Below, piece by piece: positions 12,031 to 23,879 of a DNA stretch of 64,000 nt. The stretch's first letter is position 1. Each line of letters begins with the position of its first letter. The DNA lies in assembly GCA_032622095.1 (NCBI GenBank), contig CP136062.1, positions 3,782,001 to 3,846,000 of the forward strand. Reading direction: 5' to 3'. The notes under the pieces were generated by a model, which was given only the letters and a program-made list of their open reading frames with translations, did not search any database and was not told the DNA's origin. The stretch is from Siphonodentalium dalli. Lineage: Eukaryota; Mollusca; Scaphopoda; Gadilida; Siphonodentaliidae. Position numbers and translations under genes: made by a program.

Positions 12031-12600
12031 TATTCAGATTGAAGTTCTACAGTTGAAGTTTGTAATGCACACCCATTGAGTACCTCAATTATGTATTTTA
12101 TCTTCTGCAAATTAGGGGAACATAAAAACTGAACAGAAAGGCAAGTCAAAAAGTAACTAAAACAAAATTTCAATTTGATACTTAAGATACTTCCCAGAAG
12201 ATGATGCCTAAGCAGAATTAGGTCCCTGGAGGGTGTATTTGGTGATGCTAGCCTGTTGTACAGGGTAGCAACACTAAATTATCTGAGGACCTAATTCTGC
12301 AAATGTCAGACACACTAAATTCAGTCAGTTTGTTTCAATTTCTAGCAGTGTTGTTTACAAACAAGGCTGCCATATGACATATATTATTCTAATCTAGATT
12401 AATGACATGTGTGTCTCTCTCTCTATCTGCCGAGATATATCTGCTTGTGGATAGAACAGGTATTAAAAGTTGGAAGTTGGAGATGATATTGGTTGGAAGG
12501 GATGTTGGTTGGGTGCATGGTGGGGGGGGGGGGTCATGTGGGTGGAGGTGGGGTTGGTAATGGAATATTTCGGTAAATTCATTAAAGATTAAAGTTTCAG
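12030..12600 (-). mobile_element. Inverted fragment of the 42.7-46.1 kb Pearl-like element
   Basis: Read as reverse complement, this interval follows about 43540-44280. It contains the A/T-rich TTTGCAGAAGATAAA stretch, the ACTTCCCAGAAGATGA word, the 90-bp hairpin (12212-12300) and a C-rich CCCCACATGACC-type segment. It is an internal fragment without element termini. Confidence 0.7.
12212..12300. repeat. 90-bp hairpin repeat
   Basis: The arms start and end with GCAGAATTAGGTCC and GGACCTAATTCTGC. The interior carries GGTGATGCTAGCC. Same family as the hairpins at 27.34, 44.03, 44.32 and 44.78 kb. Confidence 0.75.
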
Positions 12601-13150
12601 AACTCTGCAGATGTTAATAATGTTAGTTTTAACTAAAGACCTGTTCTGCCCGTATACACATGCATGACATTTGTAACAGTTTAAAACATTTTGTAAATCG
12701 GTTGAAAAATGTAGAAATTGTTGCCCATTAATTCTTATCAAGTTTACACAAGATACACTATGGATTTAAATTTCTACAACCAATCGTCACTTTTTTGGTG
12801 TCATTCGATGGGGAATTTCTAGTACTTCTAAATGATTACCTACTTACCGTATTATATTGATGGAAGCCAGAGATAATCGAAATGTATATACTGAACAGCA
12901 TATATATAGGCCTACATAGTAGAATATCGCCACAATATCTTATTAAAACCCTACTATATAATAAAGGGGCATCAATTGCGAACACAATCACGCAAAAAAT
13001 TAGCTCGATATCTTGAAAATTGGCCGAGATATGGTGACTTTTCTACCCGCGTCACCTAATTCCGAGGTATGGCTGGGGGTCACACCAGAACGTTCCAACT
13101 GAACACAGAAATGTCAAGAAACCGTACTATCGACATACCAATCAATTCCG
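12600..13150. other. Intergenic, nothing recognised
   Basis: AT-rich sequence without repeats matched elsewhere in the window and without coding features. Confidence 0.4.
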
Positions 13151-13154
13151 CGCG

Positions 13155-13270
13155 ATTTCCTTATTATACTTCCATGTTTTACATGGAAGTATATTGTTTT
13201 TGTGATTTTTATTTTTCTCTATTATTATACTTCCATGGTGTAACCAAGGAAGTATATTGTTTTTGTACTG
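13155..13270. repeat. Two consecutive TATACTTCCATG hairpins
   Basis: ATTATACTTCCATG, a short loop, then CATGGAAGTATATTG occurs first. About 60 bp later ATTATACTTCCATGG and CCAAGGAAGTATATTG repeat the arrangement. Both are followed by TTTTTGT. The layout resembles the terminal hairpins of Pearl-like elements, possibly one element end inserted next to another. Confidence 0.6.
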
Positions 13271-13554
13271 GTGCCGTTTTCCGTTTCTTTGGAAATACTC
13301 AGAAAGTAATTGCAGTAGATACGCGAAACCTGTAGCGAATATGTAGGCATCGGAGGTCTACTAAAAGTGAAGGTATCCGCATGTCGGTCCATTGTTTCTT
13401 GACGGAGTTATGGCCCTTTTACGATTGTTTTTCACTATTATTATTATTATTATACTCAACACTTTTGCAACGCCTTAATATCTGAAAGTATGGGGAGTAT
13501 CGAACTGAAAGTTTGTATGTATGTTGGGGTCAACGAGTTCTAACCCTCGGCATA

Positions 13555-13915
13555 CAACGAATATTGTCCGCGTTTACCCCGCGGAGTTATCTCCCTTTAT
13601 ATGAAACAAATGTCATTTATTATCTCGGAAATTATAAGGAGCAGAGCATCGAAAATTGGACCGTATGAACACCTCGATATGCCCTACTGCCCACGGGCAT
13701 CAAAACTTGTGTCCGCGCTTTCCCTGAAGAGTTACCGCCCATAAATAGGCAAACCTCTATTTGATTTACTAGGCTGTACTCTCCTATCATTCCAGATAAC
13801 TGCATTTGGATTTCACAGTCGTTTTGCCCGTTGTCAGTTTAGTTTGAGAAAGAAAATTGGACAGGGTCGGACATATATTTTGACGCTGGGGTGGGGGCAA
13901 AATTTTCAAAAAAAC
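13555..13915 (+). repeat. Dispersed direct repeat, copy 1
   Basis: Homologous to about 14840-15150 on the same strand. Shared words include GAGTTATCTCCCTTTAT, AAGGAGCAGAGCA(T/C), AACCTCTAT and GGACAGGGTCGGAC, then GGGTGGGGGC. Probably two copies of one element or a segmental duplication. Confidence 0.7.
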
Positions 13916-14838
13916 ATTTTGATTGACATTCATCTATTTAAGTATGTGGATTCCCTGAACGAAAACGAACCCGTACCGGAAAGGATTTTTGAAATTTTAG
14001 AAGAAATGCAAGAGTTACGGGCCCTCAAAGTTCGCAATTTGGGCCCATGTGCTTGTGAACACAGGGGTAAGCACTCAGCTAGCATTATCGATTTGTATAT
14101 AGTTATCTTTCGATTACAGTTAACTCTATTTCAATGACGTTAATTACTATAGGGTAGCGATGACGCATTGAATACTAATTAATTAATTAACCAAGCGGTC
14201 TTTCCTCCGCCAATACAAATTAAAAAGATTCTGAATCCGAAACTGGAAGAACTAGTCAATAAATGCGATATAACAGAGTTATGGTACATTAATATGCTTT
14301 AAACCCCTTTGATCTGCATGTGGATTACGATAAAATCAAACACGCCAAATTTCGTCGTTGAATATGATATGGGCGTCCTGGCGAGGGGTTATAATTAGCT
14401 ATAAAATGTATCCCTGCCGAATAAAAATGAATTGATTGTCTGGGGTGAATGCTGTCTCAATTTATCACGACCATGATGCAATATAATGTTATTAATCACC
14501 CACGGTCGGTCGAACTAAATGACATAAACCTTTGGAATATATATCTTATTTATAAATGTCAATGCAAGTCCACCATCAGATCACACAGCACCAATATGCA
14601 TTCGCATGAAGAGGAACACACCTTTACGCATAACATGCACATGGAATGGGATACCATGGAAGTATATCTGATGCCATGGAAACTGACCTCTAGTTATTAT
14701 TTTTATTATTTGCCTTCTTAGCAATTTTATAATGAGCATAGTTCAGTCAATACAAGAGTTAGAAAGCTAAAACTGGGTACGTATATATATGTATACAAAC
14801 TCTAGTGCTTAGGCCTATTGAGAATCATGTCCTCACTT
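13916..14838. other. Spacer between the two direct repeats; weak coding-like patch
   Basis: Bases 13930-14063 read as an acidic, low-complexity peptide (containing EPVPERIFEILEEMQELRAL) followed by GGTAAGC, which could be a splice donor. I cannot link it to any family and no partner exon is visible, so I do not call a gene. GCATGAAGAGGA and TACCATGGAAG words nearby have no interpretation. Confidence 0.25.
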
Positions 14839-14839
14839 G

Positions 14840-15150
14840 ACTTGCAGAGCTATCTCCCTTTATGTGAAAAGTTGGTGTTTTCAGAATATAAGGAGCACAG
14901 CACTGAAATTTGGTTGATAGATACATCTTGATATCCACTGAATCGTGAGCAAATCAATAACTTTGTACGTCTTTCCTTTCCAGAGTTATCTCCCATATAT
15001 ATGTCAACCTCTATATCTTTCTGATCGCCTGTTCTCACTTAGCAATACAGATAGCTGGATTTAGTTTTATGGTAGTTGTCAATATACTACACACAAATAT
15101 TTTGGACAGGGTCGGACTCACATTTTCTGGTTAGGGTGGGGGCGAAATTT
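14840..15150 (+). repeat. Dispersed direct repeat, copy 2
   Basis: Partner of 13555-13915, diverged by substitutions and small gaps but collinear throughout. Confidence 0.7.
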
Positions 15151-15699
15151 TCGCAATTTGTTTTTTGCGATGATTTAAACCATTTTTACTACCATGTATC
15201 TACATGACGTACTAATGATCCTCCTGAAATAATTTTGTATATCGGTTGATAAATGTCAAAGCTACAGACCATCGAAAAATGTAATCATACATTGATTGGG
15301 GGGGATTTCTAGCCAGATCTTCTCCTAGACGAAGCGCTACAGCTGGATTTGTTCATGTTAGTACTCTGTGTTATTACATTACACAGAGTAATAACATCAC
15401 ACTAACACGCTGCAACTTGCGTAATATTTATGATTGGCATAAGAACAAGGTTTGTCTATAATATAATATCATTTCTTTATATGGCGGTATTAACGGATGT
15501 GACTATTTCAACAGCATTACAATCTACACACCCAAATGCTTACCGTATCTTTAACAAGATCCTCATGGATGTATTATTTTGTTCAACTGACAACAAACTA
15601 ATAGTCTAATATACAGCGGTATCACAAACAAATGGTACCGTAACTCCACCGCAGGGACCATGTTGATATCGATGTGGATACCCTATACTACCGTGGTCA

Positions 15700-16743
15700 T
15701 TTAGACACCAACTAGAGAGATATGAGTGTATTACTCTGATAGAAACGTGGCATCAAGATTCATCAGAAATTGATTTAGAAGGCTACGAAAATCTAAATTT
15801 AAGTCGTGGCAAGGGCAAGAAAAAAGGAGGTATCGCCTTTTATTTCCTCTCAAAATTCAAAAAGTACATGCGAAAAGTCTACACTGTAAACGAAGTAGCA
15901 CTAATTGTTGAGTTCGATGGTAAATTACTTAACCAATCCACAAAGGTAATATTTGTATCATTGTACATGAAAGATAAAGATGATGATATTTTTGAGTGTG
16001 TCGAGTAGGCATTAGCTCGGTACAAGAACAATGAACTTTTGATTATCGGCGGGGATTTTAATGCACGCACAGGTGAATTGCCAGACCACGTGGTATCTGA
16101 CAGTGATCAGCACACGCCGCTCCCAGATGATTATATAATAGACACGTGCCCTAATAGAGTCAGTATGGATAGTCGTGTAAACTCTTTTGGACGTCAGCTC
16201 ATTACTCTTTGCCAAAGTAGTGGTATTCGTATAATTAATGGACGATCTACAGGCGATCGACTTGGTCATCTCACAAGCTATCAATATAATGGGGTGAGCG
16301 TCGTTGATTATATCCTTATAACAGAGAGTTTTCTTTGTGCCGTTGATTACTTTTGCGTTAAACTTCCAACGGAATTCTCTGACCATTGTCGATTAGTTCT
16401 TCACTTAAAATATGATAATGAACGATGCCAATCATCAAACAAATACTCATATACCCGAATAAGAACACATCTTAATAGTGATGAGAAATTGCGTGACGTC
16501 ATGCATAATACGTCCATGCGAGGACGCTTATCTAACTATAAAACGTATCCCTATCAGCACGATGTTTGCGGTGCCACAAATGCGACCAAAGACCTTATGC
16601 AAATAATAAAAGACGTGAACATGTACGCATGTTCACGTCTGGTAGTCAAGAGGAAGAGAACACCACGTAAAAGAAAGTGGTTCGATGGGCATTGTAGGGA
16701 ACTTAAGCGTGATCATTATCGATATGAGGAAGAACCCACTTGA
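15700..16743 (+). pseudogene. LINE X endonuclease segment (in-frame stop)
   Basis: The frame shows the LIETW block (the Glu motif of APE endonucleases) near 15735-15750, then IIGGDFNARTG starting at about 16039, and FSDHCRLVLH near 16377. These correspond to the metal-binding Glu, the GGDFN block and the terminal SDH block. The enzyme nicks target DNA to prime reverse transcription. A TAG at 16006-16008 interrupts the frame between the first two motifs. The frame is lost near 16715-16740 and the sense continues in another frame. A perfect 30-bp hairpin lies at 16611-16640. Confidence 0.85.
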
Positions 16744-18301
16744 AACAAACCTAAGAACACGATATCATGTGAAACGGAAAGCATACAAAAAGTCGCTTAA
16801 GACTAAACGACGGGCATTTTACGCAGATATATATTGTAAACTAGATACGTTAGAGACAACCAACCCAAAACAATATTGGGAAATCATAACAAAAACGCGA
16901 CAGAAACAGGTTTCCCAAAATGAACTTGATGCTGATAGATCAGTTGATTTCTTCACTAAGCTTTATTGTCCGGAACCTGATAACCCAGATTGTGGATTAC
17001 CTTCGGTCATATATAAATCTTCCAATCAATCTATTAATAATGATGTCATCACGACAGAGGAAGTACTTGGTGCTACACGAGAATTAAAAAACGGAAAGGC
17101 AATTGGACCCGACCAAGTTTCTAACGAATTGCTTAAGTCGCTCGTTCCTTTGATGATTGATGAAATTGTAAAATTGTTTAACTTAATTCTAGAGACAGGA
17201 CAGTATCCGAGTGAGTGGAGTGAATCTACCCTCACTTTAATTCATAAAAAAGGAGACAAAAGTGATCCCAATAACTACCGGGCAATAGCAGTATCATCGT
17301 CGGTCGGTAAATTGTTTAATAAAATAATTAATCGTCGATTAATCGCGTTCTTGGATGTAAACAATATTATTAGCGAAAACCAATTTGGTTTTTCGAAAGG
17401 GAAGAGCACCATTGATGGAGCGTTTGTTCTACACGCGGCCATACAAACATACAACGGAATGGGCAAGCCGCTATATGCTGCGTTCATAGATTTCAGAAAG
17501 GCGTTCGACACAGTTAACAGGCAAATACTTAAAAAAAAATTGAAATGCGTGGGGATTAAGGGACACATAATGCGGGTAATTCAGTCACTATATGACAATA
17601 GCTATTATATCACCAAATCAAACAAAGGGTTGGGGCCTTCGTGCTTGTCCACGATAGGTGTCAGACAAGGGTACATATTGTCACCAAATTTGTTCAAAAT
17701 CTTTATTGATGACATTAAAAATGTGTTTGACAGCCCTTGCGATGCTGTCCGTATAGGCAATGATTCACTTAATCAAATTTTATTCGCTGACGACCTAGTT
17801 TTACTTTCGGATACTCCAAATGGGCTTCAGCGGTGTCTAAACAGACTAAATAGATACACGGAGACCAACAAACTCGCCGTGAACACTGATAAAACTAAAT
17901 GTATGGTGTTTAGACCTAGGAAAGCTAAAACTTCACCAGACTTTCACATTGGAAATCAAAAGTTGGAAAATGTCACTGAATACAACTATCTTCGAATTAA
18001 ATTTAGTAATACTGGTAGATTCATACATGCAATGGAAGAGTTAAGTGCTAAAGGTCTCAAAGCAATGCATTCACTAATTAATGCATGTACAAAAGACGCA
18101 CCGATTCCAATATCGACGTCTTTAAAACTCTTCGATAGATTAATTAAGCCGATACTATTATATGGAAGCGAATTATGGGGCGTTGAAATAACCACTAAAA
18201 ATCACGACCGCCTGCAATGTGAAAAGGTACACTTAAATACTGTAAAAGGTTACTCGGAGTCGGTAAATTTTCTTCAAACAACGCTGTCCGCGCCGAGTTA
18301 G
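16685..18301 (+). pseudogene. LINE X reverse transcriptase segment
   Basis: Genuine homology starts about 10 codons after the first ATG, where the frame takes over from the endonuclease segment. Residue landmarks: GKAIGPDQVSNELL (138-150), HKKGD.....NYRAIAVSS (187-205), QFGFSKGKST (233-241), DFRKAFDT (269-276), RQGYILSPNLF (327-337) and FADD (367-370). The catalytic Asp residues are intact. RQGY has Tyr where Cys or Asp is common. The frame is abandoned around 18240, so this part cannot make a full ORF2 protein. Confidence 0.88.
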
Positions 18302-19011
18302 GGAGCCACCCACTATTCATTGATGTGGCATGCAGACTTTCAACATATGTAATTAAGTTAATGTCACGGTCGGACTGTAAACTTCTCCGCAGTGCTGCGT
18401 TGGAACAACAGATGGCATCGGTTAAGAAATCAATCTTTAAAACGGCAGAATCACTGGGGTGGAATATTGCAGACCTCCAAAACGCTGGTCCCGTACTGTG
18501 TCAATTCAAAAGAAATCTTATTGAAGATTATTATATATATTTTAGACAGAGTCTCACTGACGAATGTTCAAAAAAGGGAAGTAATAAGTTACGAACATAC
18601 CGACTTTTCAAACTTAAGTACGAAATAGAACCTTATCTTCTTCACACAACATCAATAGAAAATATAATTGTTTTCACTAGACTGCGAATAAGTAATCATA
18701 AATTGGCTATCGAAAAGGGACGCCACACACAACCGCCGACGGCAGTGGAACAAAGGTTTTGTATATTTTGTTCCGATAATGCTATTGAAGACGAAAAACA
18801 TTTTCTTTTAGAATGCAGCGCTTACCGCACACAACGTCTCGAGCTCACAAACCTTATGAAGACACAGTTCTCAGACTTTGAAAGCATGACCCAAACTGAA
18901 CAGCTTGTCAAAATCTTATCGAACAATGTGTCAAATACATGCACTTCAATTTGTCATATCATCCGAAGATTATTCTCCGCACGTGATGAGCATCGTATCA
19001 TAAATCAATGA
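18240..19011 (+). pseudogene. LINE X ORF2 C-terminal segment with CCHC-like finger
   Basis: This is the third frame. It continues the polypeptide from CKRLLGVGKFSSN through LGSHPLFIDV to RLRISNHKLAIEKGRH, then CIFC and HFLLEC, a Cys-Cys-His-Cys arrangement common at the C terminus of APE-type LINE proteins. The ATG at 18325 is internal to the protein and is not a start. The stop at 19009-19011 appears to be the natural end. A homologous, more decayed copy of this part lies at 21172-21560. Confidence 0.85.
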
Positions 19012-19304
19012 ACAAATACAGAATAGATGATCCATTGCACATTCAGCTTGACCTTATATTAATATCATTTATTATACTGTTCAATACACAATGTACAATT
19101 ATATGTTATTATGTATGCATACTATCCTTATAAGGATGTTTTTGCCAATTAAACTTATCTTACCGGGGTATCACCCCGTTTTTCAAGTCATATTACTTTG
19201 ATTGTAGTGGGATACCCACTTCGAAGGCTGCCCGTATCTTTAACCCTTCAAATTATCAAAAATAAAACACACTCATATGATTCCTTGACATTGTCTACAT
19301 GTAC

Positions 19305-19312
19305 TAACTAAC
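19305..19312. repeat. 8-bp target duplication, left (TAACTAAC)
   Basis: Identical to 20368-20375. Together they bracket the element between them. Confidence 0.85.
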
Positions 19313-20367
19313 CAGAGACGTGGCGACAGGGGGTTGGCGGGGTGTCTCGCCCCCCAACTTTGGTCAAAATATTCAACACTTGGAAATTTCATACCTGACG
19401 CAACATCAGTTGGAAATTTCACACCAACAATAGGTTGAAAATGTTCTTGTAGTTTGATTTTCAAACAATTTATTCGGGGGAATTTATTGTTTTTCGACCA
19501 ATAGTTACATATTTTCCAATTGTTTTTTCAAAATTTGCACTGAAATTGTCATGAGTTGGACATTTTCCAAACTTAAGGGGGGAGATGTCAGATTGGAAAT
19601 TTCCAACACTTGAAAAGCTTGTGTCCTGGTACCTCCCCCGTGGCCAATACAAAACTAATAGTTAATTTAAGAAAACAATATTATTATAGATTTTGTCAAC
19701 ATTGTCATCAGTTGGAAATTTTCCAACCTAAGTGGGAGGTGTTCGCTTTGAAATTTCAAACGCTAGGAAGGCTTGAGGCTAGTATAGGTGCTAGGATTGT
19801 GCGATTTTCTTAATCAGAGTTCGAAATTTTCACACACCGGGTCGAACCATGGTCTGCCCGGTGTGATGGCCCCTCCCAACGGCCAATAAAAAAACAGCTA
19901 TTGGTTTTATTAAAACAATACTTTACTACATTTGGTCAAAAGTATGGACTGAAATGGTCAATAGTTGCCAAAATTTCCAACCTAAAGGTGAGTATGAGGT
20001 TTTAAATTACCAACACTAGGAAAGCTGGAGGCCAGTCTAGATGCTAGGATTTTGCGATTTTCTTCTTGTTTAGTTTCAAAATTTTCTCACACCGTGTCCT
20101 CGTTTCTAGCTGTCTGGAGTTGGACCACTAGATGTTATGATTTATGCAATTTTCAGGTTCAAATATTTCAAATGTTCTCATACCTAGTATATAGAACCAT
20201 GGTTGATGAATATATAGGCTATTAGGCCTGAGCACTGAGGTGCAAGTGGGGTGCAAATTGAATTATGCATACCTTGTGTTTGGTCAGTCGGATTCAAGGG
20301 GGGGGGGTGCAACTGGTATTTTCCAGAAGTGGACACCCCCGACGGAGACACTCTAGCCACGTCCCTG
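19313..20367. mobile_element. hAT-like non-autonomous element J (1,055 bp)
   Basis: The left end reads CAGAGACGTGGC and the right end, reverse-complemented, CAGGGACGTGGC. The element is bracketed by an exact 8-bp duplication, TAACTAAC. A CAGRG start with an 8-bp duplication is typical of hAT transposons. The interior consists of diverged repeats rich in TTGGAAATTTCCAAC-type words and has no transposase. Its right half, inverted, is homologous to the interior of the elements at 56378-57285 and 60124-62862. Confidence 0.85.
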
Positions 20368-20401
20368 TAACTAACATGTAATGGTATTTTGTATGTTAGT
20401 C

Positions 20402-20492
20402 GATAATTAAAGCCAAGTTCTTAATATCAACACTATATACATGTACACCTGTATATTACTGTTGATATTCAGAACTTGGCTTTAGTTATCAA
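20402..20492. repeat. Inverted repeat, ~30-bp arms
   Basis: GATAATTAAAGCCAAGTTCT is mirrored by AGAACTTGGCTTTAGTTATC, and AATATCAAC by GTTGATATT, around a ~30 bp loop containing ACATGTACA. A MITE-like foldback, or the remnant of one. Confidence 0.75.
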
Positions 20493-20499
20493 CTGACTT

Positions 20500-21170
20500 T
20501 CAATTAAGTGACATTTTCCATTCATATTCCTCTCAAAGCGTGCAACCATCTAGCCATCGTTGAGGGAATCGATGGATCTTGCCTTATTCGTTAAAGGTGT
20601 ATGATACATGTACAATATCCCAAAAACACTCATTTTGCTGAACTTGCTGAAGAGCTCATTCCAAATTTGAATTAAAGGTTTTGGTTCGAACAGGCTCAGT
20701 ACAGACACTGTGGAGGATCTATTCCTAGGAACGTGGTGCTCTACCAATTGTTTGAGCAATTTTTATCGTGACATTCCGGTGCTTTACTGGGGATTTTTTA
20801 TTTTGGCCGCACAAAAGTTAAGAAAAATTACAGATTATGTAATTATATCGCAGGTTTCTTTTAACCAATTGATTATTTATATTGATGTTCACATTGATAT
20901 GCGAGAAAATGTAAGAAATCCCATATGAATGCCCGTAAATCGACATTTTATAATTATATTCCGATACTTTACAGAGTGCTCAGTGCTCTCCCAATAGTCA
21001 AGTGCTCTCCCCAGGATCATGTATTGTGCTATAACAAGCAAAAAAGCGAATAAATACTAAATATTATGCGTTGGTTAGGGGGTAATAAACTTAATATGTT
21101 ATTTTGCGTCACATATACGTCCATAAAGGCTTACTTTGTTCGTTTAATCACGTATTTCATGGGTAGCAAA
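20500..21170. other. Intergenic, nothing recognised
   Basis: AT-rich. Short frames only; no repeat partner found in the window. Confidence 0.4.
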
Positions 21171-21171
21171 C

Positions 21172-21801
21172 GCAACCCGAACCATATCTGTTATATACAA
21201 CTTCGATGAAAGATCTTGAACAATTCTGTAGACTCCGAATCAGTTGTCATTCATTAGAAATAGAAAAAGGTCGACACAAACGCCCACCGACACCAGCTGA
21301 TAAGCGCATATGCAAAATGTGCAATGCTAACTCAGTGGAAGACGAGAAGCATTTTGTCCTCCATTGTGCTAAATACGACAATTTGAGAAAACGTTTATTC
21401 GAACAACTGAATTATAAAAGCAACGCATTTCTAAGAGCTAGTAATATCTAAAAATTTATATACATAATGCGAAACGACCAACCAAATACAAGTCGTGTGA
21501 TCAGTCGAGCTATCAAAGAATTCTTTGAAACGAGAGAAAAAGCCCGTGATTGAGGTATGAATTAATAATTATTTTCTACTCCACACGATATCATAGGTCA
21601 GCTTACAGATTATTTACACGCTTATAGTTTTGAGTGTCTATTAAGTCACATTGTATAAATGTAGTTTGAATATAGGTTGAAAGTTTATTATATGAAAAAT
21701 GTATGTATAATTATGTAAATTATATGTCTTCTTATTATGTAATGCATATGGCTCACATGACTGTTTTTATGCCAATACATATCATATCATATCATATCAT
21801 A
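21172..21801 (+). mobile_element. 3' fragment of LINE family X
   Basis: From 21183 the frame reads EPYLLYTTS, then RLRISCHSLEIEKGRH, CKMC and HFVLHC. This matches the C-terminal part of the LINE at 18240-19011 across its zinc-finger region. An in-frame TAA lies at about 21449-21451, after which the same frame continues to a TGA near 21551. The 3' end has TTTTTATGCCAAT followed by an (ATCAT)n run at about 21778-21801. Severe 5' truncation is normal for LINEs. Confidence 0.85.
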
Positions 21802-22735
21802 TGAAAGAACTATGTAATCTATAATTATTTCCATGTGTTCTATTGGATATAACTGATAACAAACGCTCAATTCTTGTTCAGGAAATGATTGTCGAACGTA
21901 TTTTTATTGTGTAACTGTAATTGTGGCCAATCTTGGAATGTGACATAGTTGGTTGGTCAAGTTTATGGCAATTAATAGGTCATTATCCTTGTCATATCCC
22001 CAACATAAACTGTTGCACTAGTGTTCACAAATATCATGTTTCATGTAAAATATCATGCTGAGATTTTGAAACAACCGAGCAGTCGAAACCGGAAAACCTC
22101 AAACATTCTTACGTAGTTTGGTGGAATAACCGCGAAAAACTAAACACGATATTGGGTATGACTATACACAGGTTCATGCAATTAGGTCCATTCGAGCAAA
22201 ACTTACAACACAATCGGGTAGTAAGAGTGTTTTAATAGAGTAATCCCACGCTACTGTTCCTGATGTGGCTAAAAAGAGCTAAACTACACTTTACATGTGT
22301 ATCACGGGGTGATAGAACGTTGATGGACCAGTGGGGGTGTTTTTATTCTCATCGTTCAGTGATGTTCCCCGATAATCGTGACCAGATTGTCATTGCGAAC
22401 TCGAACGCCAAATTACAAACCCGCCAAATTACAAACCCGCAAATGTGTAAGTGTATACATATAATATGTTTATATGTGTATTGGCCGTTTGTATGTATAA
22501 TTGTTTTATTTCGACATTTGCGTCGTTTTGGTGGTCAGTGCTCTGTTTCTGATTTGTGACGCCATCATACATGTGTGTATGCACCAATGTTGGATTTTCA
22601 TTATTCGTATTTATAGCAACCACCAAGGGTGCTTTTTACCTAAATGCGGGTGAATTATGACGTCATATATTTTTTCTATATTTCTATATATTTCTATACC
22701 AAGAGCGAAAATAGCGTGTATGCTTTTTTGTAAAT
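21802..22735. other. Intergenic, nothing recognised
   Basis: A CCAAATTACAAACCCG word is nearly duplicated at about 22409-22440. No other structure or coding homology is seen. Confidence 0.4.
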
Positions 22736-22924
22736 TTCACACGTGACTTCCGGGAGGTTACTGCGCAGAATCCAGCTCAATGACAGCTCGCGAGTAGATT
22801 AATTACTCGCTTGATTTTGTTTTCTCCACTTCACTTCCACTTTTCAGCATAATCGACATTTACTATAATTAACACTTTGTGGGATATCTGGAGAAGTCGG
22901 ATTAACCTCCCAAAAAAGGTGAGT
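22736..22924 (+). promoter_or_regulatory. Candidate promoter and non-coding first exon
   Basis: An E box overlapping an ETS site (CACGTGACTTCCGG, about 22740-22753) is followed by TGCGCAG and, ~150 bp on, by AAAAAAGGTGAGT, a strong splice-donor match with GT at 22919-22920. E box, ETS and NRF1-like sites grouped just upstream of a non-coding exon are usual for broadly expressed genes. No downstream coding exon could be identified here, so the gene itself is unproven. The element at 23.3 kb would lie in its first intron. Confidence 0.35.
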
Positions 22925-23280
22925 TTGACGCCTGAAATTCTTGTCATGTCAGCGTTTATCTGCAACTAGTCATGACTCCTGCATGAACCTGGCCTGCAGT
23001 CAAAAGTCAGTGATTCCAACTTTGGTGTACACCCTTGAATAATTTATAAACACAGCTTTGTGTCGGTGTTTGTAACAACGACCGAAAGTTTTATCGACAA
23101 ACCGGAAACTCATTGTCGAGAAAGTTGTTAACTTTTCAAATGTTATTCATAATTCAGAATTTCAGTGCTAGAAAACACACCGGCGAAGATGATAACATGG
23201 GTTTCATGGTGATAAGCTGGTTGTGAAAGTATGGAATAATGCAATTGTCTTCAGTACAGTTTATTAACAGTTGAGACATA

Positions 23281-23874
23281 AAGGGGTACTGTACGCCATT
23301 TTCAATAAATTCCCGGTGATAACAACGATCTATTATCGATACTATATAGAAATATAAGTAATTTGAGTCGAAGATGTATTCTGTAAACGCTCAGGTTAAT
23401 AGGCTATCTTAAAATTTAATAATTTAAAAGTTAATAATTTAATATAAATTGATTTTATGGCTCCAGCCATAAAATGGCGTCTCTTAAAATTCGAATTTCC
23501 GTGTACAAAACGTAATCAAATTATAATTGAGGGATATTGGATTAGGAAAACAATTGCACACACGATCGTTTGAAACATTATGCTTATACGGGGAGAAAAC
23601 CCAAGCCACTCATTGACTAGTGACGGTACACTAACTTAAATGAGTATATGGGACTACTAACCATATAATATAATGTTTATTTGATTCATTTGGTTGAAAA
23701 CTTTACAAAAATTACTCGACAACGACAATTTGTATTTTTGCATTCCGGTAAATTTGCCATCCGTAACAATACTTCGTACTCAACAAACTTTCAAAAAATG
23801 GAAAAGTTGTTACATTATTCTCCGACTCGGGGATTATATAAACCAACAACAACATCTTGGGTACAGTACCCCTT
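23281..23874. mobile_element. TA-flanked TIR element E1 (~594 bp)
   Basis: It begins AAGGGGTACTGTACG and ends TACAGTACCCCTT, with TA on both outer sides. No transposase is encoded. About 200 bp at its left end, including ATAAATTCCCGGT and TTATGGCTCCAGCCATAAA, matches 58376-58568 in inverse orientation. A non-autonomous cut-and-paste element is the best reading. Confidence 0.7.
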
Positions 23875-23879
23875 TAAGT

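Larger units (their letters stand above)
15700..19165 (+). mobile_element. Decayed APE-type LINE (5'-truncated, family X)
   Basis: In one direction this interval holds an apurinic-endonuclease remnant, a reverse transcriptase and a C-terminal zinc-finger region. They sit in three different frames, with one in-frame stop. The 3' untranslated end closes with TTTTTGCCAATTAAACT near 19140-19155, matching the end of a second family member at about 21765. The 5' part of the endonuclease is not recognisable. The group looks like the I/Jockey/CR1/RTE assemblage; I cannot place it more finely. Confidence 0.85.

Noticed and set aside
13844-14137. 97-codon frame with an acidic coding-like patch and a possible splice donor
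   Set aside because: Its ends lie in a dispersed repeat, no domain is recognised and no partner exon is visible.
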